DNA from: Bacteroidales bacterium
Lineage (GTDB): Bacteria; Bacteroidota; Bacteroidia; Bacteroidales; JAGOPY01
DNA: 28,237 bases
Direction: 5' to 3'
NCBI GenBank assembly: GCA_023229505.1
Contig: JALNZD010000051.1
Span: 1 to 28,237, forward strand
Shown: positions 1-7,708 of the stretch, one piece after another
Layout: every line of letters starts with the position of its first letter
How positions within the stretch are numbered: the stretch's first letter is position 1
The notes under the pieces: generated by a model
What the model saw: only the letters and a program-made list of their open reading frames with translations
What the model was told of the DNA's origin: nothing
Databases searched by the model: none
Made by a program: the position numbers and the translations under genes

Positions 1-123
1 TAAAGATAAGAAGAAAAATCATACAAAATAAATTAAGATATTGACATTCAATTGTTTATAACTATGAAAACAAACATGTTTTAAAATATTGTAAATTCGT
101 CTCCCCGACTTTTCGGAGGGGGC

Positions 124-208
124 TCAAAGTTCAAAGTTCAAAGTTAGAGTTTATAGTTATTAAGTTTATCGACCCTCACTTTGCCCTTTGCCCTTTGAAC
201 TTTGAACT
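124..208. repeat. Heptanucleotide repeats forming an inverted pair
   Basis: Three copies of TCAAAGT stand in a row at 124-144. Facing them are four heptads at 179-206, two of CTTTGCC and two of CTTTGAA. Bases 128-143 and 193-208 are perfect reverse complements, a 16-bp stem around a 49-base loop. The stop codon of the pnuC-like gene (176-178) lies in the loop, and its last ten residues are encoded by the heptads. The structure may act as a transcript end for the minus-strand pair or be a spreading intergenic repeat; there is no clean T run after the stem. Confidence 0.7.
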
Positions 209-793
209 CCATTCTATGTACCCGGCAATGGCCAGAATCAGGAAGATTGTGAACTGAAGGCTGGTCAAAACCAGTCCTTTGCTGGCGAACAAAGGTATTG
301 AGATCAGGTCACCCACGATCCATGCCAGCCAGTTTTCGATTTTTTTCAATGCCATCAGCCACATCCCAATGATAAAAATGGCCGTAGTCATGGCATCCCA
401 GACGGGAACGTTACTATCAGTGTAATTCTTCAAAATAAAAACCAAAATGACAAAAAAGACGATAAATCCAACTACCGAAATGATCCATTCCTGCCGTGTA
501 GCCCATGTGATAGGCCTTGCAGGCTTATCCCCGGATTTCCGGCTCCATTTTACCCATCCGTAAATGCTCATGACGAAATAGAAAGCATTGATGCTCATAT
601 CGGCATAAAGCTTTACGGAAAGACACAGGTACACGTAAATCAATACACTGATAATCCCTGTCGGATAAACAAGGATGTTTTCTTTTTTGGCAAACCAAAC
701 ACTCAGCAAGCCGGTAATGACGGCTATTGCTTCGGGCCAGGTGGAAGCCAGGACATTCTCATAAAGCGTCCGGAAAATGGAAAGCAGTATCAT
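176..793 (-). CDS. pnuC: PnuC-family vitamin (nicotinamide riboside or thiamine) transporter
   Basis: This 205-residue membrane protein would carry a vitamin precursor across the inner membrane by facilitated diffusion, followed by trapping inside the cell. The N-terminal half has the family pattern WPEAIAVITGLLSVWFAKKE followed by a YPTG turn, and the chain is hydrophobic in about seven stretches, as in PnuC. The gene starts four bases inside the end of the thiamine-binding protein gene (ATGA overlap), so the two are surely co-transcribed. That partner argues for thiamine (the PnuT branch) rather than nicotinamide riboside, but substrate cannot be read from the sequence. The last ten residues come from heptanucleotide repeats and look like a recent extension of the tail. 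The family call is firm; the substrate is open. Confidence 0.9.
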   Translation of the reverse strand: MILLSIFRTLYENVLASTWPEAIAVITGLLSVWFAKKENILVYPTGIISVLIYVYLCLSVKLYADMSINAFYFVMSIYGWVKWSRKSGDKPARPITWATRQEWIISVVGFIVFFVILVFILKNYTDSNVPVWDAMTTAIFIIGMWLMALKKIENWLAWIVGDLISIPLFASKGLVLTSLQFTIFLILAIAGYIEWSSKFKGQRAK

Positions 794-1047
794 TTTGCTT
801 CCTTCGTGTTGAGGTCAGCATTAATGATCTTCATGACAAAAACGGAATGAGGATGGTTGAACGATTGCCGTATTTCTTTTGTCAGGGCATTCATAAGGAT
901 ATCATAATCGCCGAATACTTGTGTGCTCATCCCATTTGTTCTGACCGTAAGTCCTTCATAGGTATTAATCCTGTCGATGAACTCGCGGATCGGGGGGATA
1001 TACTCTTCGCTCAGCGGGTAATAACTAATCTCTGCAGATGTTTTCAT
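790..1047 (-). CDS. Thiamine-binding protein, YkoF/MTH1187 (DUF77) family
   Basis: This small soluble protein of 85 residues starts with a strand reading SAEISYYPL, followed by an amphipathic helix and a G-S-T-V-G segment. That fits the ferredoxin-like fold of the MTH1187/YkoF family, which binds thiamine or its pyrimidine part. It has no signal peptide, so it acts in the cytoplasm. It is the first gene of a two-gene unit with the PnuC-like transporter, which begins four bases before its stop codon. The likely job is binding thiamine or a precursor brought in by that transporter. No TPP riboswitch (THI box) was recognised in the 177 bases upstream. The family call rests on pattern recognition. 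Confidence 0.75.
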   Translation of the reverse strand: MKTSAEISYYPLSEEYIPPIREFIDRINTYEGLTVRTNGMSTQVFGDYDILMNALTKEIRQSFNHPHSVFVMKIINADLNTKEAK

Positions 1048-1087
1048 AATAAAATATTATTTGATAAAATTATACCAGGGTTGAGAG

Positions 1088-1119
1088 TAAAAATAGCATT
1101 TTATTCCCAATATTATCAA
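1088..1119 (-). promoter_or_regulatory. Possible promoter of the thiamine-binding/pnuC pair
   Basis: Read on the minus strand, TTG (1117-1119) is followed after 21 bases by TATTTTTA (1088-1095), close to the Bacteroidota pattern TTG-N19..21-TAnnTTTG. It lies about 40 bases ahead of the start codon at 1047. The last base of the -7 box is off consensus, so this is a modest call. Confidence 0.35.
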
Positions 1120-1165
1120 AGGTTTTTGGGGACACAATGAATTTAGCCCGAATAATGAATATTCC

Positions 1166-1193
1166 TTGATATCCTGCAAAAGCATTACATTTA
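1166..1193 (+). promoter_or_regulatory. Possible promoter of the sugar-use operon
   Basis: TTG (1166-1168) and TACATTTA (1186-1193) are separated by 17 bases, a near match to the Bacteroidota promoter form. The first gene of the seven-gene run starts at 1225, giving a short leader of about 25 bases. Spacing is slightly short and the final G of the -7 box is an A. Confidence 0.35.
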
Positions 1194-1224
1194 CATCACA
1201 AAATGCGTCTGAAAGAATAGTCTT

Positions 1225-2337
1225 ATGAATCTTAAATTAGGCATTATCGGAGCCGGTTCCTTTTCAATGTTTTCCGTTGAGGCTTTCCTGCAGAATGATC
1301 ATATTTCAGTGGCCGGTGTTTTTGATGTTGATAGGGAGAGGGCTGCTGCCTTTGCCTCAAAATACGATACCAGGATTTTTAGTTCGTTGGATGAAATGTT
1401 GGGTGATGTTGATATCAATCTCATTTATATTTCGACCCCTCCCAATCTTCATTACGAACAAAGTAAATCGGCTCTTTTAGCTGGGAAGCATGTTATCTGT
1501 GAAAAACCTGCAGCCTTAGAGCCTTCTCACGCAGTAGAACTATACGAAATTGCTGAAAAGAAAGGGCTGCTCTATGTGGTGAACCTGATGCAGCGATATA
1601 ATCCCCTGTACCAGAAAGTTTCAAAACTGATCGAATCAAAGTTATTGGGTGAATTCCTGCATGGTTACTTTGAAAATTATGCCTCTGATGAAGCGCTGAA
1701 ACCCGGCCACTGGATGTGGGATCCTGAGATCAGCGGGGGAATATTTATCGAACATGCCGTGCATTTCTTTGACATGTTTGAAGGTTGGCTCGGTAAGGGC
1801 ACCATCATTACCTCGCAGAAAGTAAAAAGACCTGGCATTGACCGTGCTATTTATTCCCGGGTTCAATCGGTCGTATTGTACGCCGGAGGGCTAGTAAATT
1901 TGTACCATGGATTTGATCAGCCGAAAAGGATGGACAGGCAGGAACTGCGCTTGCTGTTTGAAAGAGGAGAGGTGACATTGCATGAATGGGTACCTGTACG
2001 GATGAATGTTAAAGGTTTGATAACCAATAAAGAAGAGTTGTTGTGGAAGGAGCTATTCCCGGGAGCATTAATCGAGGAAATTGAAAAATATGATGGGAAA
2101 GACAGGATCTTTCACGGGAACTTCAAGGAATATGATGTGGATAAAATGATTCACCTGGAATACGGGAAGGATGCGAAGAAAGAAGATATTTATAAGGTCA
2201 TCCTTCGGGAAATGATAGCCGACCAGGTAAAATGGATCCACAACAGAGGTCATAAGAGGGTCATTACCGGATTAAATGGTGTAAATTCTTTGAAGATGGC
2301 CTGGGAATCAGAGAAAAAAGCTCAGATAACCGGTTAA
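1225..2337 (+). CDS. Gfo/Idh/MocA-family NAD(P)-dependent oxidoreductase
   Basis: This is a 370-residue cytoplasmic sugar dehydrogenase-type protein. The N-terminal Rossmann fold shows the nucleotide-binding glycine turn GIIGAGS at residues 6-12, an acidic end of strand two (FDVD, 33-36), TPPNLHYE at 71-78 and the family signature EKP at 93-95. The C-terminal half fits the family's alpha/beta substrate domain, with GGIFIEHAVHFFD as the usual catalytic-site segment. Family members oxidise or epimerise sugars, inositols and sugar acids. As the first gene of an operon with an ABC sugar importer and two GH130 enzymes, it probably modifies the imported sugar or a breakdown product. The exact substrate cannot be read from the sequence. 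Confidence 0.88.
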   Translation: MNLKLGIIGAGSFSMFSVEAFLQNDHISVAGVFDVDRERAAAFASKYDTRIFSSLDEMLGDVDINLIYISTPPNLHYEQSKSALLAGKHVICEKPAALEPSHAVELYEIAEKKGLLYVVNLMQRYNPLYQKVSKLIESKLLGEFLHGYFENYASDEALKPGHWMWDPEISGGIFIEHAVHFFDMFEGWLGKGTIITSQKVKRPGIDRAIYSRVQSVVLYAGGLVNLYHGFDQPKRMDRQELRLLFERGEVTLHEWVPVRMNVKGLITNKEELLWKELFPGALIEEIEKYDGKDRIFHGNFKEYDVDKMIHLEYGKDAKKEDIYKVILREMIADQVKWIHNRGHKRVITGLNGVNSLKMAWESEKKAQITG

Positions 2338-2344
2338 GAAACTC

Positions 2345-3214
2345 ATGAAGAAACTCAATAAGGGATATCTGCCATACCTGATGGTTTCTCCATACCTGCT
2401 TCATTTGCTGGTATTTGCGGCATTTCCGGTCGTCTTCTCCATTATACTTACTTTTTTCAACTGGAATATCATCAGTCCGATGGAATGGAACGGACTGGGC
2501 AACTGGAAACATGTCATAAGCGACAGGTTATTCTGGAAATCCATTTTAAACACATTAAAGTTTCTTGCTGTTCACATTCCCCTCCAGATCATCATTGCGC
2601 TCGCACTTGCAGAAGTGCTGAACCAGAAGATCAGGTTCAGGGGTTTCTTCAGAGCTGCTTTTTTTATGCCGGTGGTTATTTCCGGGGTCGTGGTGACGAT
2701 CATGTGGCAACAATTGCTGGGTTACGAGAATGGGATCATAAATCGCCTGTTGGTTTCTGTCGGATTAGGCAAGGTGGGCTGGCTGACCGATCCGGATGTA
2801 GCCATGATCTCCATAGCTTTGATGGCAACCTGGAAAAATGTCGGCCTTTACGTGATCCTCTTCCTTGTGGGACTCCAGACCGTACCGAAACAATATTACG
2901 AGGCGGCAGACCTTGAAGGAGCATCTCACTGGCAAAAGTTTACCAGGATCACCATTCCCATGATCAACCCTACCATTTTCATGGTGATGGTTCTATCCAC
3001 CCTGGGTGGATTTTCCCTGTTTATCGAACCTTACATCATGACCGGCGGAGGCCCGATGAACTCTACCTTGTCAGCGGTCCTATATATTTACAAGGAAGCT
3101 TTTGAATATTACCATATGGGATATTCTGCGACGCTCGGACTTTTCTTTGCGCTGATGATCGTGCTTGTCGTTATTATCCAGAAACGGTTTATTGAAAAAG
3201 AAAGGCATGATTAA
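2345..3214 (+). CDS. CUT1-type ABC sugar transporter permease (MalF/UgpA-like)
   Basis: This 289-residue inner-membrane protein has six hydrophobic stretches and the BPD_transp_1 fold. The EAA loop that docks on the ATPase is clear at about residues 186-207 (YYEAADLEGASHWQKF, then TIPMINPT). The N-terminal segment LMVSPYLLHLLVFAAFPVV is typical of the MalF/UgpA side of CUT1 importers. It begins seven bases after the oxidoreductase gene and is followed three bases later by the partner permease, so the pair is translated together. The ATPase is at the end of the same run and the likely binding protein is convergent at 8809-10098. Such importers usually take di- to oligosaccharides. Confidence 0.93.
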   Translation: MKKLNKGYLPYLMVSPYLLHLLVFAAFPVVFSIILTFFNWNIISPMEWNGLGNWKHVISDRLFWKSILNTLKFLAVHIPLQIIIALALAEVLNQKIRFRGFFRAAFFMPVVISGVVVTIMWQQLLGYENGIINRLLVSVGLGKVGWLTDPDVAMISIALMATWKNVGLYVILFLVGLQTVPKQYYEAADLEGASHWQKFTRITIPMINPTIFMVMVLSTLGGFSLFIEPYIMTGGGPMNSTLSAVLYIYKEAFEYYHMGYSATLGLFFALMIVLVVIIQKRFIEKERHD

Positions 3215-3217
3215 GGA

Positions 3218-4036
3218 ATGAAAATGGTTAGGAAAATATTGTTCTACCTGGTGTTGACTACGGCTGCTCTCAGTTTCGTCTATCCTTTCTACTGGATGCT
3301 CATGGCCTCTTTCACTCCTGAGAAATATATCGGCAGTTTCATCCTTTTTCCTCATGAACTGACTTTTGAGAATTTCAGGTCGATGTTTTCGAAAATCCCG
3401 ATTGAAAGGGCTTTACTGAACAGTATCATCGTTTCTGCCATCAATACCGGGATGGCCCTGGTCTTTTCATCGATGGCCGGATATGCTTTATCGCGCATGC
3501 GTTTCCGTGGCCGTAGCCTGATCTTTATCATCCTCATCTTTACCATGTCGTTGCCATTCCTGATCACGCTGATCCCCAATTATATACTGATGGTGAAATT
3601 CGGATGGATCGACACATACCTGAGCCTGACCATTCCTTTCCTGGTCAATGCACTGGCCATCATCATGTTCCGGCAGGCTTTCCAAAGCATTCCGCAGGCA
3701 CTAATTGATGCCGCCCGTATCGATGGTTGCGGTGAGATGAGAATAGTATTTACCATTCTCTGGCCGAACATCAAACCTACGATCATAACGGTAGCCATAC
3801 TTGTTTTTATGTCATCCTGGAACGAAGTCCTGTGGCCATTGATCGTTATAAGAGAAGAAAACCTGATGACACTGCCGCAGATGGTGACCCTTTTTGCCGT
3901 GGGCGGAAGAGCAGAGGCACAACTCGGTGTCAAACTGGCTTCAGCTGTATTTCTGGCAGCCCCGATCATCATTACTTATGCTTTCTTCCAGAAATATTTC
4001 ATCCAGAGTATGGCTTCCAGCGGACTTAAAGATTAA
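3218..4036 (+). CDS. CUT1-type ABC sugar transporter permease (MalG/UgpE-like)
   Basis: This 272-residue inner-membrane protein is the second permease of the importer. It has the MalG-type start (one helix, then YPFYWMLMASF), six hydrophobic stretches and an EAA-type loop at about 161-187 reading LIDAARIDGCGEMRIVF followed by LWPNIKP. Asp replaces the first Glu of the EAA motif, which is common in MalG-like proteins. The start codon follows a weak AAGGA site and lies three bases after the MalF-like gene. With that partner it would form the membrane channel on which the ATPase encoded at 7709-8806 sits. Confidence 0.93.
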   Translation: MKMVRKILFYLVLTTAALSFVYPFYWMLMASFTPEKYIGSFILFPHELTFENFRSMFSKIPIERALLNSIIVSAINTGMALVFSSMAGYALSRMRFRGRSLIFIILIFTMSLPFLITLIPNYILMVKFGWIDTYLSLTIPFLVNALAIIMFRQAFQSIPQALIDAARIDGCGEMRIVFTILWPNIKPTIITVAILVFMSSWNEVLWPLIVIREENLMTLPQMVTLFAVGGRAEAQLGVKLASAVFLAAPIIITYAFFQKYFIQSMASSGLKD

Positions 4037-4046
4037 AATAAATTCA

Positions 4047-5297
4047 ATGATAAATAAAAGCCAAATCATATTAAAAGCAGACCAAAGCCGGGTGATCCTT
4101 CTACCACTTGTCCTGCCCGGTTTCAATAGGGTTGAGAGGATTTTCAAAAGGATAGAAGGCCTTACAGATACTGAAGTAAAGGAAATGCTCTCATCGGTCA
4201 ATAAAAAATTCAGGCACCGGCATAAAAATTTCGATTCATCACTGAAACGACACTTTAATATTTTCGCCGTACAGGTAACTCTTGGCAATCGGTTTGATGA
4301 ATCCAGGCAACTCCTGGCAGGTGCCCTGCTCAGTAAGGAATACTCGATTCAGTCGGCTGCCTTGTTCAATCCTTCCATAGTTTCTCATCCCGACCAGTCC
4401 GGCCTCGAAAAAGGAGAGACCAGGTTTGTGATGAGCCTTAGGGCCACAGGCGAAGGACATGTTTCCAGCATTGTATTCAGGACCGGAATTCTTTCCCCTG
4501 ATGGTTCGATAAATCTTTCTCCGTTAACTCCTTATAATGTGCTTGGTAAATTTATACCGGTCGGAAATAACGGTACTGATTATGACCTTGTGTTCGATCA
4601 GGATTCCCTTATCGAAGAACGGGTCATCTTTCCCGGTACCACCATAGAGAGTATGGGAATGGAAGATGTCCGGCTTGTAAAGTTCAACGATGAGAAAGGG
4701 ACAAGATTCTATGGAACTTATACGGCTTATGACGGAAGAAATATTCAGTCCAGGCTGTTGGAAACTGAAGACTTCTGCTCGTTCAGGATCCGTTCTCTCA
4801 CCGGTGTCTCTGCGAGTGATAAGGGCATGGGCCTTTTCCCGGAAAAGATCAATGGTAAATATGCGATCATTTCCAGGCAGGGTGGTGATAGTATTTCCAT
4901 CATGTTCTCTGATGATCTTTACAGATGGGACAACCATGAACTGTTGATGGAACCGAAGTATCCTTTTGAGTTAGTGCAGATTGGAAACTGTGGTTCACCT
5001 ATTAAAACGGAAAAGGGATGGCTTTTGCTTACCCATGGCGTGGGCCCCGTTCGCGAATATTTTATCAGTGCAGTTTTGCTTGACCTGGAAGATCCTACCC
5101 GGATCATTTCAAGGCTTGATCGCCCCATCATTGCTGCTACAAGGCATGAGCGTGAAGGGTATGTTCCCAACGTAGTCTATTCAAGCGGAGGGATGATCAG
5201 TGCTGATAAGCTTTTCATACCTTATGCTATGTCCGATTCTCGCTACAGATTTGCCTGGATTGAAACGGATCTTTTATTGGATGAACTTTTAAAATGA
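4047..5297 (+). CDS. Glycoside hydrolase family 130 enzyme (probable beta-mannoside phosphorylase), first copy
   Basis: This is a 416-residue protein with the five-bladed propeller repeats of GH130. The family's catalytic Asp segment is visible as GMEDVRL, with Asp at residue 207 and Arg at 209. Further blade motifs are KGMGLFPEKI (259-268), NCGSPIKTEKGWLLLTHGVG (314-333) and the C-terminal YVPNVVYSSG (372-381). There is no signal peptide, so it works in the cytoplasm on imported sugar. GH130 members mostly split beta-mannosides with phosphate to give mannose-1-phosphate; some are hydrolases. The open frame extends upstream into the permease gene, but ATG at 4047 starts 10 bases after the permease stop and gives the family's N-terminus. 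Bond specificity cannot be told by eye. Confidence 0.88.
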   Translation: MINKSQIILKADQSRVILLPLVLPGFNRVERIFKRIEGLTDTEVKEMLSSVNKKFRHRHKNFDSSLKRHFNIFAVQVTLGNRFDESRQLLAGALLSKEYSIQSAALFNPSIVSHPDQSGLEKGETRFVMSLRATGEGHVSSIVFRTGILSPDGSINLSPLTPYNVLGKFIPVGNNGTDYDLVFDQDSLIEERVIFPGTTIESMGMEDVRLVKFNDEKGTRFYGTYTAYDGRNIQSRLLETEDFCSFRIRSLTGVSASDKGMGLFPEKINGKYAIISRQGGDSISIMFSDDLYRWDNHELLMEPKYPFELVQIGNCGSPIKTEKGWLLLTHGVGPVREYFISAVLLDLEDPTRIISRLDRPIIAATRHEREGYVPNVVYSSGGMISADKLFIPYAMSDSRYRFAWIETDLLLDELLK

Positions 5298-6568
5298 TGT
5301 CAAGGCATTTAAAAATATTCATTGCCTTAATGTTTTTCCTTGCGGGATGCATCGAAAATGCCGCGGGACCTGGTATCGTTTGCGGAAAACTGAATATGGA
5401 TCATCTTGATCATCTGTTTTCTGAAGTAAATCTGGAAAACGGCACCAGGGCTGGAATTCTCCACATCTACAGCGAATATCCTGATTACAGATATAATATC
5501 GAACCAAAAGAAGGTTTTGCCTGTGTGGACGACGTAGCGCGCGCAGCAGTGCTTCTCGCCAATTGCCCGGATGATAGCTGTAGCAAATCCCGTAGGGTTA
5601 TTCTGGATAAGATGATGGATTTCCTTCTTTATATGCAATCGGATAACGGATACTTCTATAATTTCATATGGGACGATGGGAGTATTAATAAAACTTACAT
5701 GACTTCCCTTGCACAGCCCGACTGGTGGTCCTGGAGAAGTTTCTGGGCCATGGAAGAATTCGCCGGCAAGAGTGCAAGAAATGCCGAAAAGATAAAAGAA
5801 GCGAGTAATCTACTTGCAGAGAGAATATTTAAAGACCTTGCAACAGCCGACAGATCGATCAGCGAAGTAGAAGGTGTCCGCATGCCGTCATGGCTTCCAG
5901 GTAAGACGGCTTCTGACCAGGCGGGAGTCCTGATCCTTGCTCTTGAAAAATACTACCGAAGGACTAATGATAGCCGTGTGTCCGGATTGATAGCACAACT
6001 GGCTGAAGGGATCCTTGTCATGCAGGCAGGCGACAGCCTGAGTTTTCCTTACGGGGCATTTCTTAGCTGGAATAATACCTGGCATGCATACGGCAACATA
6101 CAGTCTTATGCCCTGCTTCGGGCAGGGATTTTGTTAAACGATACTACTATCATTGATAAGGCATTGATCGAAGTGGACTATTTTTATCCCTGGCTCATAA
6201 AAAACGGGTTTCTGAATTATTTCACTATTAAGGGAATGGATGGGAAGTATGAGATCACGGAACAGGAAAAATTTCCTCAGATAGCTTATGGTATCCGTCC
6301 AATGGTTTATGCCTGTGTAGAAGCATACCGGATTACCGGAAAAGTAAAGTACCTTGGCATAGCTAAGGAAGCAGCAGCGTGGTTTGCGGGGAAAAACCCT
6401 GCCGGCAAGGTGATGTGGGATCCTGCAACCGGAAGGGGTTTCGATGGGATCACCAGTAATGAGAAGATAAATATGAATTCAGGAGCCGAGTCAACCATTG
6501 AGGCATTATTATCATTGCAGGCCCTTGAAAAGATGGGAATTGATATTGAAGAGTTATATGGCAACTGA
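5294..6568 (+). CDS. Lipoprotein, probable (alpha/alpha)-barrel glycan-active enzyme
   Basis: This 424-residue protein has a short signal ending in the lipobox LAGC with Cys at residue 19, so it should be lipid-anchored outside the inner membrane. The mature part is alpha-helical and rich in Trp and Tyr, with segments such as GFACVDDVARAAVLL, DNGYFYNFIWDDGSINKT and QPDWWSWRSFWAMEEF. These recall six-hairpin (alpha/alpha)6-barrel glycosidases and related glycan-binding proteins, but I cannot assign a numbered family. The gene overlaps the end of the first GH130 gene by four bases (ATGATG), and its own end overlaps the second GH130 gene. It may trim or process the oligosaccharide in the periplasm before import. 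The carbohydrate role is inferred from context and fold-like features. Confidence 0.6.
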   Translation: MMSRHLKIFIALMFFLAGCIENAAGPGIVCGKLNMDHLDHLFSEVNLENGTRAGILHIYSEYPDYRYNIEPKEGFACVDDVARAAVLLANCPDDSCSKSRRVILDKMMDFLLYMQSDNGYFYNFIWDDGSINKTYMTSLAQPDWWSWRSFWAMEEFAGKSARNAEKIKEASNLLAERIFKDLATADRSISEVEGVRMPSWLPGKTASDQAGVLILALEKYYRRTNDSRVSGLIAQLAEGILVMQAGDSLSFPYGAFLSWNNTWHAYGNIQSYALLRAGILLNDTTIIDKALIEVDYFYPWLIKNGFLNYFTIKGMDGKYEITEQEKFPQIAYGIRPMVYACVEAYRITGKVKYLGIAKEAAAWFAGKNPAGKVMWDPATGRGFDGITSNEKINMNSGAESTIEALLSLQALEKMGIDIEELYGN

Positions 6569-7697
6569 GGAAATGGAACATATAGACGACTGGATCATAT
6601 TTTCACCCGACGATGTCGACCTGGACAAATCTCCATTGCGGATCAGCCTGGGCAAAGAAACCTATGTCCTGGGTGCTTTTAATCCGGGCATGGCCAGGTT
6701 ACCAAACGGCAACCTCCTCCTCATGGTCCGTGTTTCCGAAGCATTGTCTGAACCCATAAAGGATGGACATATCCAAACTATTCGGTGGGAGGACGATAGG
6801 TATGTCATAGATCGTTATGCACTTGATGAAGTTGAGACCGATGATCCCAGGAAGTTCATGCTGAAGCGGTTCAAACCAAATATTGTATATGCCCTGACTT
6901 CATTGTCGTGGCTGCTTCCGGTTGAGCTTTCGCCAGATGGAAGAAGCATCTTGGAAATACATTATGACAAAGCAGTTGCTCCTGATTGTTCCAGCCAGGA
7001 ATATGGGATAGAGGACGCACGGATCTCGCAGATAGGCGATAAATATTACATGACAACATGTACCGTAAGTTCTGAGCGCCATGCAACCACTTTATTTGAG
7101 AGTAATGATGGCCTCAACTACCGGTTCAGGGGGATCATCCTTGATCACCAGAATAAGGATATGCTCATTTTCAATGAAAAAGTGGGAAATGAGTACTATG
7201 CATTGACACGTCCGCTGGGCTCTTTATATTTTGTCACCGGCAAATCTTCCGAATGGATACCAGGGCCCTCGATTAACCTGGCTACTTCACCTGATCTGAT
7301 GCATTGGAAACCTTTTGACAAATCATTTATTCGTCCGCGAACAGGATCCGGTTTCGGTAACCGTATCGGTGGAGGCACGCCCCCGATTCTTACTGAAAAG
7401 GGATGGCTCATGCTTTACCACGGGGTGGAAAACAAGGGCAAAGTTGGTATATATCGCACATATTGGGCAATGCTTGATAAGTCTGAACCATGGCGAATCC
7501 TTGAGTATGATGACACCATGCCCGTTCTTGAAGCAATGGATAGCCTGACGGAAAGTATGAAGGATAAGATCTACCTGAAAGATGTAGTGTTCACCACGGG
7601 TATAACAGATCTTAATGACCACTTTATCGTCGCATCCGGGGAGCTTGACCTGGCTTGCAGGATCTCCCGGATTCCAAAAAAGATATTTGGCTTATAA
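6558..7697 (+). CDS. Glycoside hydrolase family 130 enzyme, second copy
   Basis: This 379-residue cytoplasmic protein is a second GH130 member, clearly different from the first copy. The catalytic segment reads YGIEDARIS with Asp at residue 153 and Arg at 155. Other family blades are FNPGMARLPNGNLLLMVRVS (41-60), ALTRPLGS (215-222), RIGGGTPPILTEKGWLMLYHGV (269-290) and the following IYRTYWAMLD. ATG at 6558 is preferred; it overlaps the lipoprotein gene by 11 bases, and a later ATG at 6573 is possible. Longer open frame upstream lies inside the lipoprotein gene and is not used. Two GH130 proteins in one operon suggest successive cleavage of a chain, for instance one for oligomers and one for the disaccharide, as known in mannan pathways. 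Confidence 0.88.
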   Translation: MATEEMEHIDDWIIFSPDDVDLDKSPLRISLGKETYVLGAFNPGMARLPNGNLLLMVRVSEALSEPIKDGHIQTIRWEDDRYVIDRYALDEVETDDPRKFMLKRFKPNIVYALTSLSWLLPVELSPDGRSILEIHYDKAVAPDCSSQEYGIEDARISQIGDKYYMTTCTVSSERHATTLFESNDGLNYRFRGIILDHQNKDMLIFNEKVGNEYYALTRPLGSLYFVTGKSSEWIPGPSINLATSPDLMHWKPFDKSFIRPRTGSGFGNRIGGGTPPILTEKGWLMLYHGVENKGKVGIYRTYWAMLDKSEPWRILEYDDTMPVLEAMDSLTESMKDKIYLKDVVFTTGITDLNDHFIVASGELDLACRISRIPKKIFGL

Positions 7698-7708
7698 AAG
7701 AAATTTCT

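Noticed and set aside
124..208. CRISPR-like array
   Set aside because: The units are seven bases long and directly adjacent, with no spacers; no cas gene is present.
727..1140. 137-codon plus-strand frame over the pnuC/thiamine-binding border
   Set aside because: It lies opposite two convincing minus-strand genes, has no family pattern and reads like a shadow frame.
1048..1224. TPP riboswitch ahead of the thiamine-related pair
   Set aside because: The conserved THI-box words were not found on either strand in this gap.
3894..4046. Extended N-terminus of the first GH130 gene
   Set aside because: This part overlaps the MalG-like permease in another frame and has no GH130 character; ATG 4047 fits spacing and family.
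6498..6557. Extended N-terminus of the second GH130 gene
   Set aside because: It lies inside the lipoprotein gene in another frame; ATG 6558 gives the expected start.
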